From assembly GCF_013030265.1 (NCBI RefSeq), contig NZ_WPZQ01000014.1, positions 62,001-126,000 of the forward strand: a stretch of DNA of 64,000 nt, written 5' to 3'. The position numbers were made by a program, and so were the translations under genes. This stretch comes from Ruegeria arenilitoris. Its GTDB lineage: Bacteria; Pseudomonadota; Alphaproteobacteria; Rhodobacterales; Rhodobacteraceae. This document shows, one piece after another, positions 27,075 to 34,335 of the stretch; position 1 is the first letter of the stretch; every line of letters starts with the position of its first letter. The notes beneath the pieces were generated by a model. It was given only the letters and a program-made list of their open reading frames with translations, was not told where the DNA came from and did no database searches.

Positions 27075-28160
27075 TCAGGTGCCCGATTTGATTTTGGTCC
27101 AAAGGCGGGTCACGACCCGCTGGGTCTTGGCCGGATAAGGAGTGGTGATATAGAGGTTCTGCATCGTGGCTTCATCCGGATAAATCGCCGGATCGCCGAT
27201 CACGTCTTCTTCCAGAAACTCTTGTGAGGCTTTGTTGCCGTTGGCGTAGTACACATAGTTCGAAGCAGCTGCCATATTGTTGGCGTCCAGAATGAAATTC
27301 AGGAACTTGTGTGCGCCTTCAGGATTCGGTGCATCAATCGGAATTGCCATCTGGTCGAACCACATCAACGACCCTTCGGCAAAGGGGTAATATTCGATGT
27401 TCACACCGTTGTCGGCCTCGGCTGCGCGATCACGGGCCTGAAGGATGTCACCCGACCAACCCACCGCCACACAGATATCACCGTTGGCCAGAGCATTGAT
27501 GTACTCCGAGCTGTGGAACTTCTGTACATACGGACGAACTGCGGTCAGAATTTCCTCGGTCTTTGCGATAACATCCTTGTCGTGACTGTCCGGATCTTCA
27601 CCAATGTACTGCAGCGCCATCGGGATGATTTCTGTTGGGGCATCAAGAAAATGCACACCGCATTCGGCCAGCTTTTCCATATTCTCCGGCTTCAGGACCA
27701 GATCCATGCTGTTCAGCGCCACGTCCTCGCCCAGCGCTTCTTTGACCTTGTCAACATTTACGCCGATCCCTGTGGTTCCCCACATATAGTTGATCGAGTA
27801 GGCATTATTTGGATCATAGCCAGCGGTGCGTTCCTGAATGACATCCCAAAGGTTGCCCGAGTTCGCTAGTTTTGACGTGTCGAGTTCCTGAAACGCCCCA
27901 GCCTGGATCTGGCGCTGCAGGAAAGTTCCCGAAGGAACAACAACGTCGTAACCCGACCCACCGGCCAACATCTTGGTTTCCAGAACCTCGTTGCTGTCGA
28001 ACACATCATAGATCAGCGTCAGACCGGTTTCTTCTTCGAACTTACTTAGCAGTTCTTCGTCGATGTAGTCTGACCAGTTATAGACGCGTACCTCTTCGGC
28101 GAATGCAGCCGAAGTCCCCAACGCGACGATCGCTGTCATTGTCAGCGTTTTGATTTTCAT
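27075..28160 (-). CDS. potF: Periplasmic polyamine-binding protein, PotF/PotD type
   Basis: A 361-residue extracellular solute-binding protein. Residues 1-22 form a Sec signal (MKIKTLTMTAIVALGTSAAFA). The mature part opens EEVRVYNWSDYIDEELLSKFEEETG, the diagnostic PotD/PotF start, with DSNEVLETKMLAGGSGYDVVVPSG following. Trp and Asp residues that cradle the amine groups in PotF are expected in YNWSDYI and in WGTTGIGVN. The ATG at 28160 has GGGAGAAG upstream. It is the first gene of the five-gene operon, divergent from the GntR regulator. Confidence 0.94.
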   Translation of the reverse strand: MKIKTLTMTAIVALGTSAAFAEEVRVYNWSDYIDEELLSKFEEETGLTLIYDVFDSNEVLETKMLAGGSGYDVVVPSGTFLQRQIQAGAFQELDTSKLANSGNLWDVIQERTAGYDPNNAYSINYMWGTTGIGVNVDKVKEALGEDVALNSMDLVLKPENMEKLAECGVHFLDAPTEIIPMALQYIGEDPDSHDKDVIAKTEEILTAVRPYVQKFHSSEYINALANGDICVAVGWSGDILQARDRAAEADNGVNIEYYPFAEGSLMWFDQMAIPIDAPNPEGAHKFLNFILDANNMAAASNYVYYANGNKASQEFLEEDVIGDPAIYPDEATMQNLYITTPYPAKTQRVVTRLWTKIKSGT

Positions 28161-28200
28161 TTTCTTCTCCCTGCGTGTGTGAGGGTATTTTCCCTTTTTT

Positions 28201-28214
28201 TTGGATTTGATCAA
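28201..28214. promoter_or_regulatory. Operator candidate upstream of potF (TTGATCAA)
   Basis: TTGGATTTGATCAA occurs here and again, identically, at 28302-28315; both contain TTGATCAA. A related AATTTGATCATATT lies in the promoter of the aminotransferase gene. The repeat brackets the divergent potF/gntR region and is probably the binding site of the GntR regulator. Confidence 0.5.
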
Positions 28215-28292
28215 GTTTTGCGTTTTCACTCGATACAGCGTATGGTTTCACGAGGCTAAGGAACATGACAAGAGAAGGTTCCTCAAAACGGT

Positions 28293-28985
28293 ATGAACCA
28301 CTTGGATTTGATCAAAAATAAGGCATCCTCGGAGCAGATGGACAACCCAAAGCAACCGGCACATGAGCAAGTTTATCGCACACTGAAATCACAGATCATG
28401 TTTGGCGATTTGATACCCGGACAGCCGGTCACGATACAGGGTCTGACTGATTCTCTGGGCGTCGGCATGACCCCGGTTCGTGAAGCGATCCGCCGCCTGA
28501 TCTCGGATGGAGCATTGATCTTTCAAGGCAATCGGCGCGTGAGTGTACCACTGCTGAATGACGACGATATCGAGCAGATGATTTTTGCGCGAAAGTCAAT
28601 AGAATCAGACCTTTCGAGAAGAGCGGCAAAGAATATGACCGCTGCCGACATAGACCAGCTCGAAAGGATCGATCAGCGTTTGGACCGCACCATCGCGGAC
28701 GGGGATGTTGGTGGGTACCTTCGATTGAACCATGCTTTTCACGAAACACTCTATGCCCACGCTGACGCCCCGATTCTCAAGGATCTGGCAGAACGTTTAT
28801 GGCTTCGGTTCGGTCCTTCACTGCGCGTTGTATGTGGACGATTCGGGACCCAAAGCCTGCCTGATCGCCACAAGGACATCATCGTGGCATTGCGCGATGG
28901 CGATGCCGAGAAAGCGGCAATCGCTACCGCACAAGACATCGAGCAGGGAATGGAACTTATGGCCGGTGCCCTCACGAACGCCTAG
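28293..28985 (+). CDS. GntR family (FCD) transcriptional regulator of the polyamine module
   Basis: A 230-residue regulator. An N-terminal winged helix (QVYRTLKSQIMFGDLIPGQPV, GMTPVREAIRRLISDGAL) is followed by an all-helical FCD ligand domain (IDQRLDRTIADGDVGGYLRLNHAFHETLY, with the metal-binding His and Asp/Asn pattern). It lies between potF and the aminotransferase and is divergent from potF, so control of both is inferred. An ATG at 28338 with GGAG three bases upstream is an alternative start; it would free the TTTGATCAAA motif at 28307-28316 to act as an upstream operator. Confidence 0.88.
   Translation: MNHLDLIKNKASSEQMDNPKQPAHEQVYRTLKSQIMFGDLIPGQPVTIQGLTDSLGVGMTPVREAIRRLISDGALIFQGNRRVSVPLLNDDDIEQMIFARKSIESDLSRRAAKNMTAADIDQLERIDQRLDRTIADGDVGGYLRLNHAFHETLYAHADAPILKDLAERLWLRFGPSLRVVCGRFGTQSLPDRHKDIIVALRDGDAEKAAIATAQDIEQGMELMAGALTNA
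28302..28316. promoter_or_regulatory. Second copy of the TTGGATTTGATCAA operator candidate
   Basis: Identical 14 bp copy of the element at 28201-28214, here extended to a 10 bp perfect palindrome TTTGATCAAA. It lies within the first codons of the gntR frame if translation starts at 28293, or 22 bases upstream if it starts at 28338. Confidence 0.45.
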
Positions 28986-29001
28986 TTTTGTCTCGATTCG
29001 A

Positions 29002-29029
29002 TTGACAGTACAAAATTTGATCATATTGT
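29002..29029 (+). promoter_or_regulatory. Promoter of the aminotransferase gene with embedded operator
   Basis: TTGACA (29002-29007) and TATTGT (29024-29029) are spaced by 16 bases. The spacer contains TGATCA within the imperfect palindrome AAT-T-TGATCA-T-ATT, the same core seen twice in the potF/gntR region. A repressor bound here would block RNA polymerase. Confidence 0.55.
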
Positions 29030-29061
29030 GATCCGCAACCGCTGTTGCAGGAGATTCTCCG

Positions 29062-30459
29062 ATGTCTACCATCACAAACCACATGCCAACTGCTGAGTTG
29101 CAGGCCCTGGATGCAGCACATCACATGCATCCTTTTTCGGCCAATGGATCACTGGGTGAAGAAGGCGCACGCGTCATCACCCGAGCCAATGGCGTTTACC
29201 TGACGGACAGTGAAGGCGAGGAAATTCTGGACGCCATGGCGGGTCTGTGGTGCGTCAATATTGGTTATGGCCGCGATGAGCTGGCCGAAGTTGCAGCCCG
29301 TCAGATGCGCGAACTGCCTTATTACAACACGTTCTTCAAAACGACCCACGTTCCCGCCATCGCTCTGGCCGCGAAAATCGCGGAACTGGCGCCGGGTGAT
29401 CTGAACCACGTATTTTTTGCCGCAGGCGGATCAGAGGCGAACGACACCAACATTCGTCTGGTTCGCACCTACTGGGCGGAAAAAGGCCAGCCGGACAAGA
29501 ACATCATCATCAGCCGCAAAAACGCCTATCACGGTTCTTCGGTAGGCTCGGCATCGCTGGGTGGTATGGCTGGCATGCATGCTCAAGGCGGTATTCCGAT
29601 CCCTAATATTCACCACATCAATCAGCCTAACTGGTGGGCGGAAGGTGGTGATACGTCGCCAGAGGAGTTTGGCCTTGCCCGCGCACGAGAGTTGGAGGAG
29701 GCGATACTCGAGCTGGGCGAAGACCGCGTTGCGGCCTTTATCGCCGAGCCAGTACAGGGTGCGGGCGGTGTGATCGTTGCCCCCGATACCTATTGGCCGG
29801 AAATCCAGCGCATCTGCGACAAGTACGATATCTTGCTGATCGCGGATGAGGTGATCTGTGGCTTTGGTCGTACGGGCAACTGGTTCGGGTCCGAAACCGT
29901 TGGAATCAAACCGCATATCATGACCATCGCCAAAGGCCTCAGCTCTGGCTACGCCCCCATTGGTGGGTCAATCGTCTGCGATGAGGTTGCAGAAGTTATC
30001 GGCGGTACCGAATTCAACCACGGCTACACCTACTCGGGCCACCCGGTCGCAGCGGCGGTCGCGTTGGAAAACCTGCGCATTCTTGAAGAAGAGAAGATTG
30101 TTGAGCATGTGCGTGATGTCGCGGCCCCTTACCTGAAAGAAAAATGGGAAGCACTGGTCGACCATCCGTTGGTCGGCGAAGCCAAGATCGTTGGCATGAT
30201 GGCATCGGTTGCATTGACACCCGATAAAGCAAGCCGTGCCAAATTCGCGTCTGAACCCGGAACGATTGGGTACATCTGCCGTGACCGCTGCTTTGCCAAC
30301 AATCTTATCATGCGTCACGTGGGCGACCGCATGATCATCTCGCCCCCGTTGATCCTGACACCGGCGGAAATCGATGAGATGTTCGTGCGGATTCACAAAT
30401 CGCTGGATGAGGCGCACGCTGAAATCATCGAAAGAGGTTTGATGAAGTCGGCTTCGTAA
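29062..30459 (+). CDS. Class III aminotransferase, putrescine/polyamine:pyruvate type (SpuC-like)
   Basis: A 465-residue PLP enzyme. Diagnostic stretches: GLWCVNIGYGRDELAEVAARQM, the phosphate-binding GGSEANDTNIRLVR, YHGSSVGSASLGG, DEVICGFGRTG, and the PLP lysine in TIAKGLSSGYAP. These match omega-aminotransferases such as SpuC that transfer the amino group of putrescine to pyruvate. Together with the pot transporter and the oxidase it suggests uptake and catabolism of polyamines, common in marine Roseobacter relatives. It has its own TTGACA/TATTGT promoter and a strong terminator. Confidence 0.92.
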   Translation: MSTITNHMPTAELQALDAAHHMHPFSANGSLGEEGARVITRANGVYLTDSEGEEILDAMAGLWCVNIGYGRDELAEVAARQMRELPYYNTFFKTTHVPAIALAAKIAELAPGDLNHVFFAAGGSEANDTNIRLVRTYWAEKGQPDKNIIISRKNAYHGSSVGSASLGGMAGMHAQGGIPIPNIHHINQPNWWAEGGDTSPEEFGLARARELEEAILELGEDRVAAFIAEPVQGAGGVIVAPDTYWPEIQRICDKYDILLIADEVICGFGRTGNWFGSETVGIKPHIMTIAKGLSSGYAPIGGSIVCDEVAEVIGGTEFNHGYTYSGHPVAAAVALENLRILEEEKIVEHVRDVAAPYLKEKWEALVDHPLVGEAKIVGMMASVALTPDKASRAKFASEPGTIGYICRDRCFANNLIMRHVGDRMIISPPLILTPAEIDEMFVRIHKSLDEAHAEIIERGLMKSAS

Positions 30460-30485
30460 GAAAGCGGTTGTAAGCACGAAACAAC

Positions 30486-30520
30486 AAAGGGGTGGCCAAT
30501 TCAGGCCCACCCCTTTTTTT
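30486..30520 (+). terminator. Terminator after the aminotransferase gene
   Basis: AAAGGGGTGG pairs with CCACCCCTTT (10 bp), followed by a run of seven or more T. It is 26 bases after the stop codon. Confidence 0.92.
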
Positions 30521-30576
30521 GTACTAAGTTTTGTGAGGCAGCACGACAGACGGCTTTGTCACCCTTAAAGCCTGCC

Positions 30577-30993
30577 TTATCCGTCACGCCCGGGTTCGTC
30601 TGGATTACTGGAGAACAGAGCGATCTTGTTGCCTTGAGGATCGCGAAGATAGCCAACATAAAAATTGGGCCCATACGAGTCACGAAAGCCCGGCTGCCCC
30701 TCGTCAGAACCACCTGCAGCAAGCGCTGCAGCGTGAAGATCGCGAACCTGCTTTTGACCACTGGCCTGAAACGCAACCATGTTGCCGTTCCCAGCTAAGG
30801 CCGGACCGCCATCATAGGGTGATTTCACGTAGAAATCCGGAGAAACGGGAGCCTGGCCCGGCTCTACCGGCAATACGTAACTCAGGTCTCCGTGATACTC
30901 TTCCAGCTCGTAGCCAAGAGCTGGCAGGAACGCAGAATAGAAACGTTCCGCAAGCGTCATGTCGTCAACACCAACGGTGACGTAAGCAATCAT
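30577..30993 (-). CDS. VOC (glyoxalase/bleomycin resistance fold) family protein
   Basis: A 138-residue single-domain VOC protein. The beta-alpha-beta-beta-beta pattern is visible: MIAYVTVGVDDMTLAERFYSAFLPALGYE at the start, and FYVGYLRDPQGNKIALF at the end, where Asp-Pro-x-Gly-Asn is the usual tail. The substrate is unknown. The ATG at 30993 has AAGGA nine bases upstream. It converges with the aminotransferase terminator and has no operon partner. Confidence 0.87.
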   Translation of the reverse strand: MIAYVTVGVDDMTLAERFYSAFLPALGYELEEYHGDLSYVLPVEPGQAPVSPDFYVKSPYDGGPALAGNGNMVAFQASGQKQVRDLHAAALAAGGSDEGQPGFRDSYGPNFYVGYLRDPQGNKIALFSSNPDEPGRDG

Positions 30994-31077
30994 TCTGCGT
31001 GTTCCTTTCGGCAAGTTTGCATAGTGCAAAGCAATAGCAATGCAACAGCAGCCAAGGCTATCCCAGGTGCGAACCTT

Positions 31078-32394
31078 TTATCGCAACCCTTCCAAAAGAT
31101 TCAGCGTCGGATACCCGTCCGGTACAAACCCTCGTGCCAATTGATATGCCCGCACCGCTTCGATCGTATTCGGCCCGGTACGTCCATCAATCCCTTGTGT
31201 GTCAAACCCGGCCTGCGTCAGACGTTGCTGCAACTCTTTGCGTTCGGTGAAGCTCAGCACTCTGTCGCTACGCGGCCAACCCGCCTGAAATGAGGGTTTT
31301 CCAGTCAACCTGTCGGACAAATGACCGATACCGATCACATAAGCATCCGCGCCGTTGTAACGCTCGATCACCTTGAAATTGTCGAAAATCATCAGCGCCA
31401 CACCTTTCCCACCTGCAGGTAACAGGATCGCGGCCTTACCATGATCGGGGACTGCTCTGCCGTCTATGGACCGAACTCCACGCGCGCGCCATTCTGATGG
31501 CATCAGGGTGTGATCCCGCCGGGCCGTTGCATAATCGAATTCCTCCGGCAGGCGGATTTCAACTCCCCAAGGCTGACCCTTGGTCCAGCCGTGACGCGCC
31601 AGATAGGCTGCTGCTGATGCCAACGCATCTGTTGGATCATCGGACCAGATATCGCGTCGTCCATCCCCATCGAAATCCACCGCATGTTCCAGATACGAGG
31701 TTGGCATGAATTGGGTATGACCCATCGCGCCAGCCCAACTGCCGATCATGTTGCCGGTACTGACATCGCCTGCCTGTATGATTTGCAACGCTGCCACCAG
31801 CTGCGTTTCAAAGAACTGGGCACGACGTGCATCAAACGCCAAAGTCGCAAGTGAACGGATGGTCTGATTGCCACCTCGATATGTCCCGAAAGAGGTTTCC
31901 AACCCCCAGATCGCCGTAACGACCTCTTTCTCTACCCCGTATTCGGTTTCGATCCGTTCCAGCGTCTGCCGGTTCCGCTCCAGCGCCGCGCGACCATTGG
32001 AAATCCGCGTATCGGACACTGCTGAATCGAGATATTCCCAGATCGGTTTCGAGAACTCAGCCTGATTGCGGTCTCTCTTTATGATGTCTTTATCATAACT
32101 TATTCCCGTCAACGCCCGATCCAGCGTTGTGTGAGACAAACCCTGTTCTGCCGCGCGTTCCCGAAACGCGCCGAGCCAGGCCTGAAATCTGGCATTTCCA
32201 CCTGCTGACACGCGATGAACCTCAGCCGAAGGTCTTGGCATCGGACGAACCGATACGGTTACGTCTGCCGATGCCAGTTGGATGTTGTCCAACATTGGCC
32301 TGACCTGCGGCCGAAGTGAATTGTTTGTTGTGTCCGCCTGCACGATGGATGCCCACAATGCGGCGGTCATGACGCCACCTACGCATATACGCAT
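31078..32394 (-). CDS. Lytic murein transglycosylase (MltB-type) with peptidoglycan-binding domain
   Basis: A 438-residue exported enzyme that cleaves peptidoglycan glycan strands to 1,6-anhydro ends. A signal peptide (to about residue 20) is followed by a spacer, an SLT_2 domain (~70-365) with catalytic Glu166 in IWGLETSFG and GAMGHTQFMPTSYLEHAVDFDGDG, and a C-terminal PG_binding_1 domain (LQQRLTQAGFDTQGIDGRTGPNTIEAVRAYQLARG). It is a single gene. Unlike E. coli MltB, no lipobox is visible, so it is probably soluble periplasmic. Confidence 0.93.
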   Translation of the reverse strand: MRICVGGVMTAALWASIVQADTTNNSLRPQVRPMLDNIQLASADVTVSVRPMPRPSAEVHRVSAGGNARFQAWLGAFRERAAEQGLSHTTLDRALTGISYDKDIIKRDRNQAEFSKPIWEYLDSAVSDTRISNGRAALERNRQTLERIETEYGVEKEVVTAIWGLETSFGTYRGGNQTIRSLATLAFDARRAQFFETQLVAALQIIQAGDVSTGNMIGSWAGAMGHTQFMPTSYLEHAVDFDGDGRRDIWSDDPTDALASAAAYLARHGWTKGQPWGVEIRLPEEFDYATARRDHTLMPSEWRARGVRSIDGRAVPDHGKAAILLPAGGKGVALMIFDNFKVIERYNGADAYVIGIGHLSDRLTGKPSFQAGWPRSDRVLSFTERKELQQRLTQAGFDTQGIDGRTGPNTIEAVRAYQLARGFVPDGYPTLNLLEGLR

Positions 32395-32457
32395 TCCGAT
32401 TTTTCCTGATTACTGCTCAACCTCAGGATAGCGCAAAAACGAAAATTCACAAAGCAC

Positions 32458-33171
32458 TCAGGTTTGCGAGTCACGTTGTTTTGCTGTGTGTTCAGCCCGA
32501 ATGCGGGCCAGCGCCTCACGCAGCAATGGCACGCGATGGGGCCTAAAGCTTTCATCGGTCACGGACATTTCCTGCATCCTGTCCAATCGAAACACGCGGA
32601 AATCCTGCCTTAAATGGCACCAGCTGAGCAGCACGCTGGACCGGTCCATGTAAACGATGCTCAGCGGTTTGACCTTTCGACGTGTGTTGTCACCCTTTGC
32701 ATCTGTGTAGGCAAATTCGATCGAACGCTCATCCCAGGCAGCCTGCCGCAACTCGGCCACTTCGATCGTTGGCACAGCAGGCCGGTCAAAGCGGGTTGCA
32801 GCCAGGACCGCGTGGCTCAGGCGATGCGACTGACGCTGCGGTAACCGCCCCTGCAGCTTTCGCAGAGCTTCAGCGGCGGCCTCGGATAGCGCGGGATCGC
32901 CAATGACCTGCACCTCCCGCAACCCCAGAACAAGTGCCTCCAACTCATCGTCGGTAAACCCCAGCGGCGGCAGCGTAGCATCTTCGATCAGAGTGAACCC
33001 GAAACCCGCTTCTCCATCGATGACTGCCCCCAGCCCACGCAGGGCGTCGATATCGCGATGCACAGTGCGCGCCGAAACGCCCAGATCCTGCGCCAACTGG
33101 ACCGAGGTCTTTGGCGACGGACCAGAACGCAAGGCTTGCATCAGTTGAAACAGACGGGCGGTACGAGACAT
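32458..33171 (-). CDS. YafY-like HTH-WYL transcriptional regulator
   Basis: A 237-residue regulator. The N-terminal HTH_11 domain (RLFQLMQALRSGP...SVQLAQDLGVSARTVHRDIDAL) is followed by a WYL domain (RSIEFAYTDAKGDNTRRKVKPLSIVYMDRSSVLLSWCHLRQDFRVFRLDRM). WYL proteins sense nucleotides or other ligands. It is divergent from the GST-like gene; between them lies the inverted repeat ATGACA-N5-TGTCAT, a likely operator for autoregulation and control of the neighbour. Confidence 0.9.
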   Translation of the reverse strand: MSRTARLFQLMQALRSGPSPKTSVQLAQDLGVSARTVHRDIDALRGLGAVIDGEAGFGFTLIEDATLPPLGFTDDELEALVLGLREVQVIGDPALSEAAAEALRKLQGRLPQRQSHRLSHAVLAATRFDRPAVPTIEVAELRQAAWDERSIEFAYTDAKGDNTRRKVKPLSIVYMDRSSVLLSWCHLRQDFRVFRLDRMQEMSVTDESFRPHRVPLLREALARIRAEHTAKQRDSQT

Positions 33172-33193
33172 GACAAACCTTAGCTTAAACCTA

Positions 33194-33210
33194 ATGACAC
33201 TTTCTGTCAT
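33194..33210. promoter_or_regulatory. Operator candidate ATGACA-N5-TGTCAT
   Basis: A perfect 6 bp inverted repeat with a 5 nt spacer, 23 bases upstream of the WYL regulator start and about 44 bases upstream of the GST-like start. TGACA-N5-TGTCA-like sites are typical for dimeric HTH_11-WYL regulators of the YafY group. Confidence 0.55.
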
Positions 33211-33253
33211 CAGAGACGGGTATCCATCAGGCATCCCCACCATGGAGCCGATG

Positions 33254-33952
33254 ATGCTGACCCTTCTGACCTACCCCTCTGCCTTTGGCCTGTTCAGTGC
33301 CAGTCCGTTCTGCGTGAAAACCGCCTATATGCTGCAGCAATCCGGTCATCGATGGCAAAGGTCCGACATGCTTGACCCGCGCAAGATGCCCCACAGCAAA
33401 CTGCCCGTGCTACGCACGCCCGAGCGGCTTGTCCCCGACAGTGATCTGATCCGGGACTGGCTAGAAGCGCAGGGTGCAAATTTTGATACCGGCCTCAGCG
33501 ACATTCAAAGGGCGCAATCACGTACCCTGATCAGAATGGCTGAAGAGCATCTGTATTTTCAGATCGTGCAGGATCGCTGGGCCAATGACGAGGTCTGGCC
33601 CATTCTGCAAAAGACGTTCTTTATCGAAATACCCGCGTTGATCCGAAAGCCTGTTTCAAACTCAATCCGAAAATCGGTTCTAAAAGGCCTTGTTGCACAA
33701 GGTGTTGCCCGTTTCTCGCCAGCCGAACGTCTGGACCGGGTCGAACGGGATCTCGAAGCGATCTCTGCCTATCTCTGGCAATCGCCATTTCTACTGGGGG
33801 ATCGCCCAACCTCGGCGGATATGAGCGTCGGGCCTATGCTGGCCGCGATGCGCGCAACACCTGTAGATACACCGCTGACCCGACGCATCAAAGAGGATAG
33901 TCTGATCAACAGCTATGTAGACAGAATGGAAAAAGCGATCCCACTGGCATGA
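33254..33952 (+). CDS. Glutathione S-transferase family protein
   Basis: A ~232-residue protein. An N-terminal thioredoxin-like part (LTYPSAFGLFSASPFCVKTAYMLQQSGHRW, then KLPVLRTPERLVPDSDLIRDWLE) is followed by an all-helical C-terminal part (LLGDRPTSADMSVGPML). The catalytic residue would be Ser or Cys in SASPFC. Its substrate is unknown. ATG codons at 33242, 33251 and 33254 are in frame; GGAG lies six bases before 33254. It overlaps the DUF1801 gene by 4 nt and is likely controlled by the divergent WYL regulator. Confidence 0.85.
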   Translation: MLTLLTYPSAFGLFSASPFCVKTAYMLQQSGHRWQRSDMLDPRKMPHSKLPVLRTPERLVPDSDLIRDWLEAQGANFDTGLSDIQRAQSRTLIRMAEEHLYFQIVQDRWANDEVWPILQKTFFIEIPALIRKPVSNSIRKSVLKGLVAQGVARFSPAERLDRVERDLEAISAYLWQSPFLLGDRPTSADMSVGPMLAAMRATPVDTPLTRRIKEDSLINSYVDRMEKAIPLA

Positions 33953-34335
33953 GACCTTTTGAAGACCCCGCCATTTCTGCAGCTTTCGATGCCCTGCCTC
34001 AGGACACCCGTACCGGTGTCCTGAAGCTGCGAGAGCTGATCTTTGAAACGGCGCAGGAATTGCCCAAAGCACTACCGTTGCAAGAGGCGCTGCGCTGGGG
34101 TCAGCCAGCCTATCTGGCGCCCAAAGGGTCTACGATCCGTCTGGGCGGTCACAAATCAGCGCGGTTCGCACTCTTTGTCCATTGCCAAAGCAGGTTGATG
34201 GGCGAATTCACATCGGCCTTTCCAGGCGAAGACCGGATCGACGGGAACCGGGCGATCCTGTTCGACAGCCCGGATCAGATAGACGAAACCCGCCATGGAT
34301 GGCTGATCGCCCGGGCGTTGACCTATCACCTCTGA
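33949..34335 (+). CDS. DUF1801 domain protein
   Basis: A 128-residue protein of the YdhG/DUF1801 type: the N-terminal helix pair (LPQDTRTGVLKLRELIFETAQELP), the EALRWGQPAYLA motif and the strand-helix end (RAILFDSPDQIDETRHGWLIARALTYH) fit the family. Function is unknown; the fold resembles the frataxin-like group. ATGA overlap with the GST-like gene indicates an operon. It overlaps the 3' end of rnr, on the other strand, by 10 bases. Confidence 0.85.
   Translation: MRPFEDPAISAAFDALPQDTRTGVLKLRELIFETAQELPKALPLQEALRWGQPAYLAPKGSTIRLGGHKSARFALFVHCQSRLMGEFTSAFPGEDRIDGNRAILFDSPDQIDETRHGWLIARALTYHL

Noticed and set aside
28181..28200. GGG-TATTTT-CCC followed by T8 as a plus-strand terminator
   Set aside because: The stem is only 3-4 bp and no plus-strand gene ends upstream; it is part of the potF leader.
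28160..28229. Extended N-terminus of potF from an upstream start
   Set aside because: It would add a Lys-rich stretch ahead of a perfect signal peptide. The ATG at 28160 has a good ribosome site.
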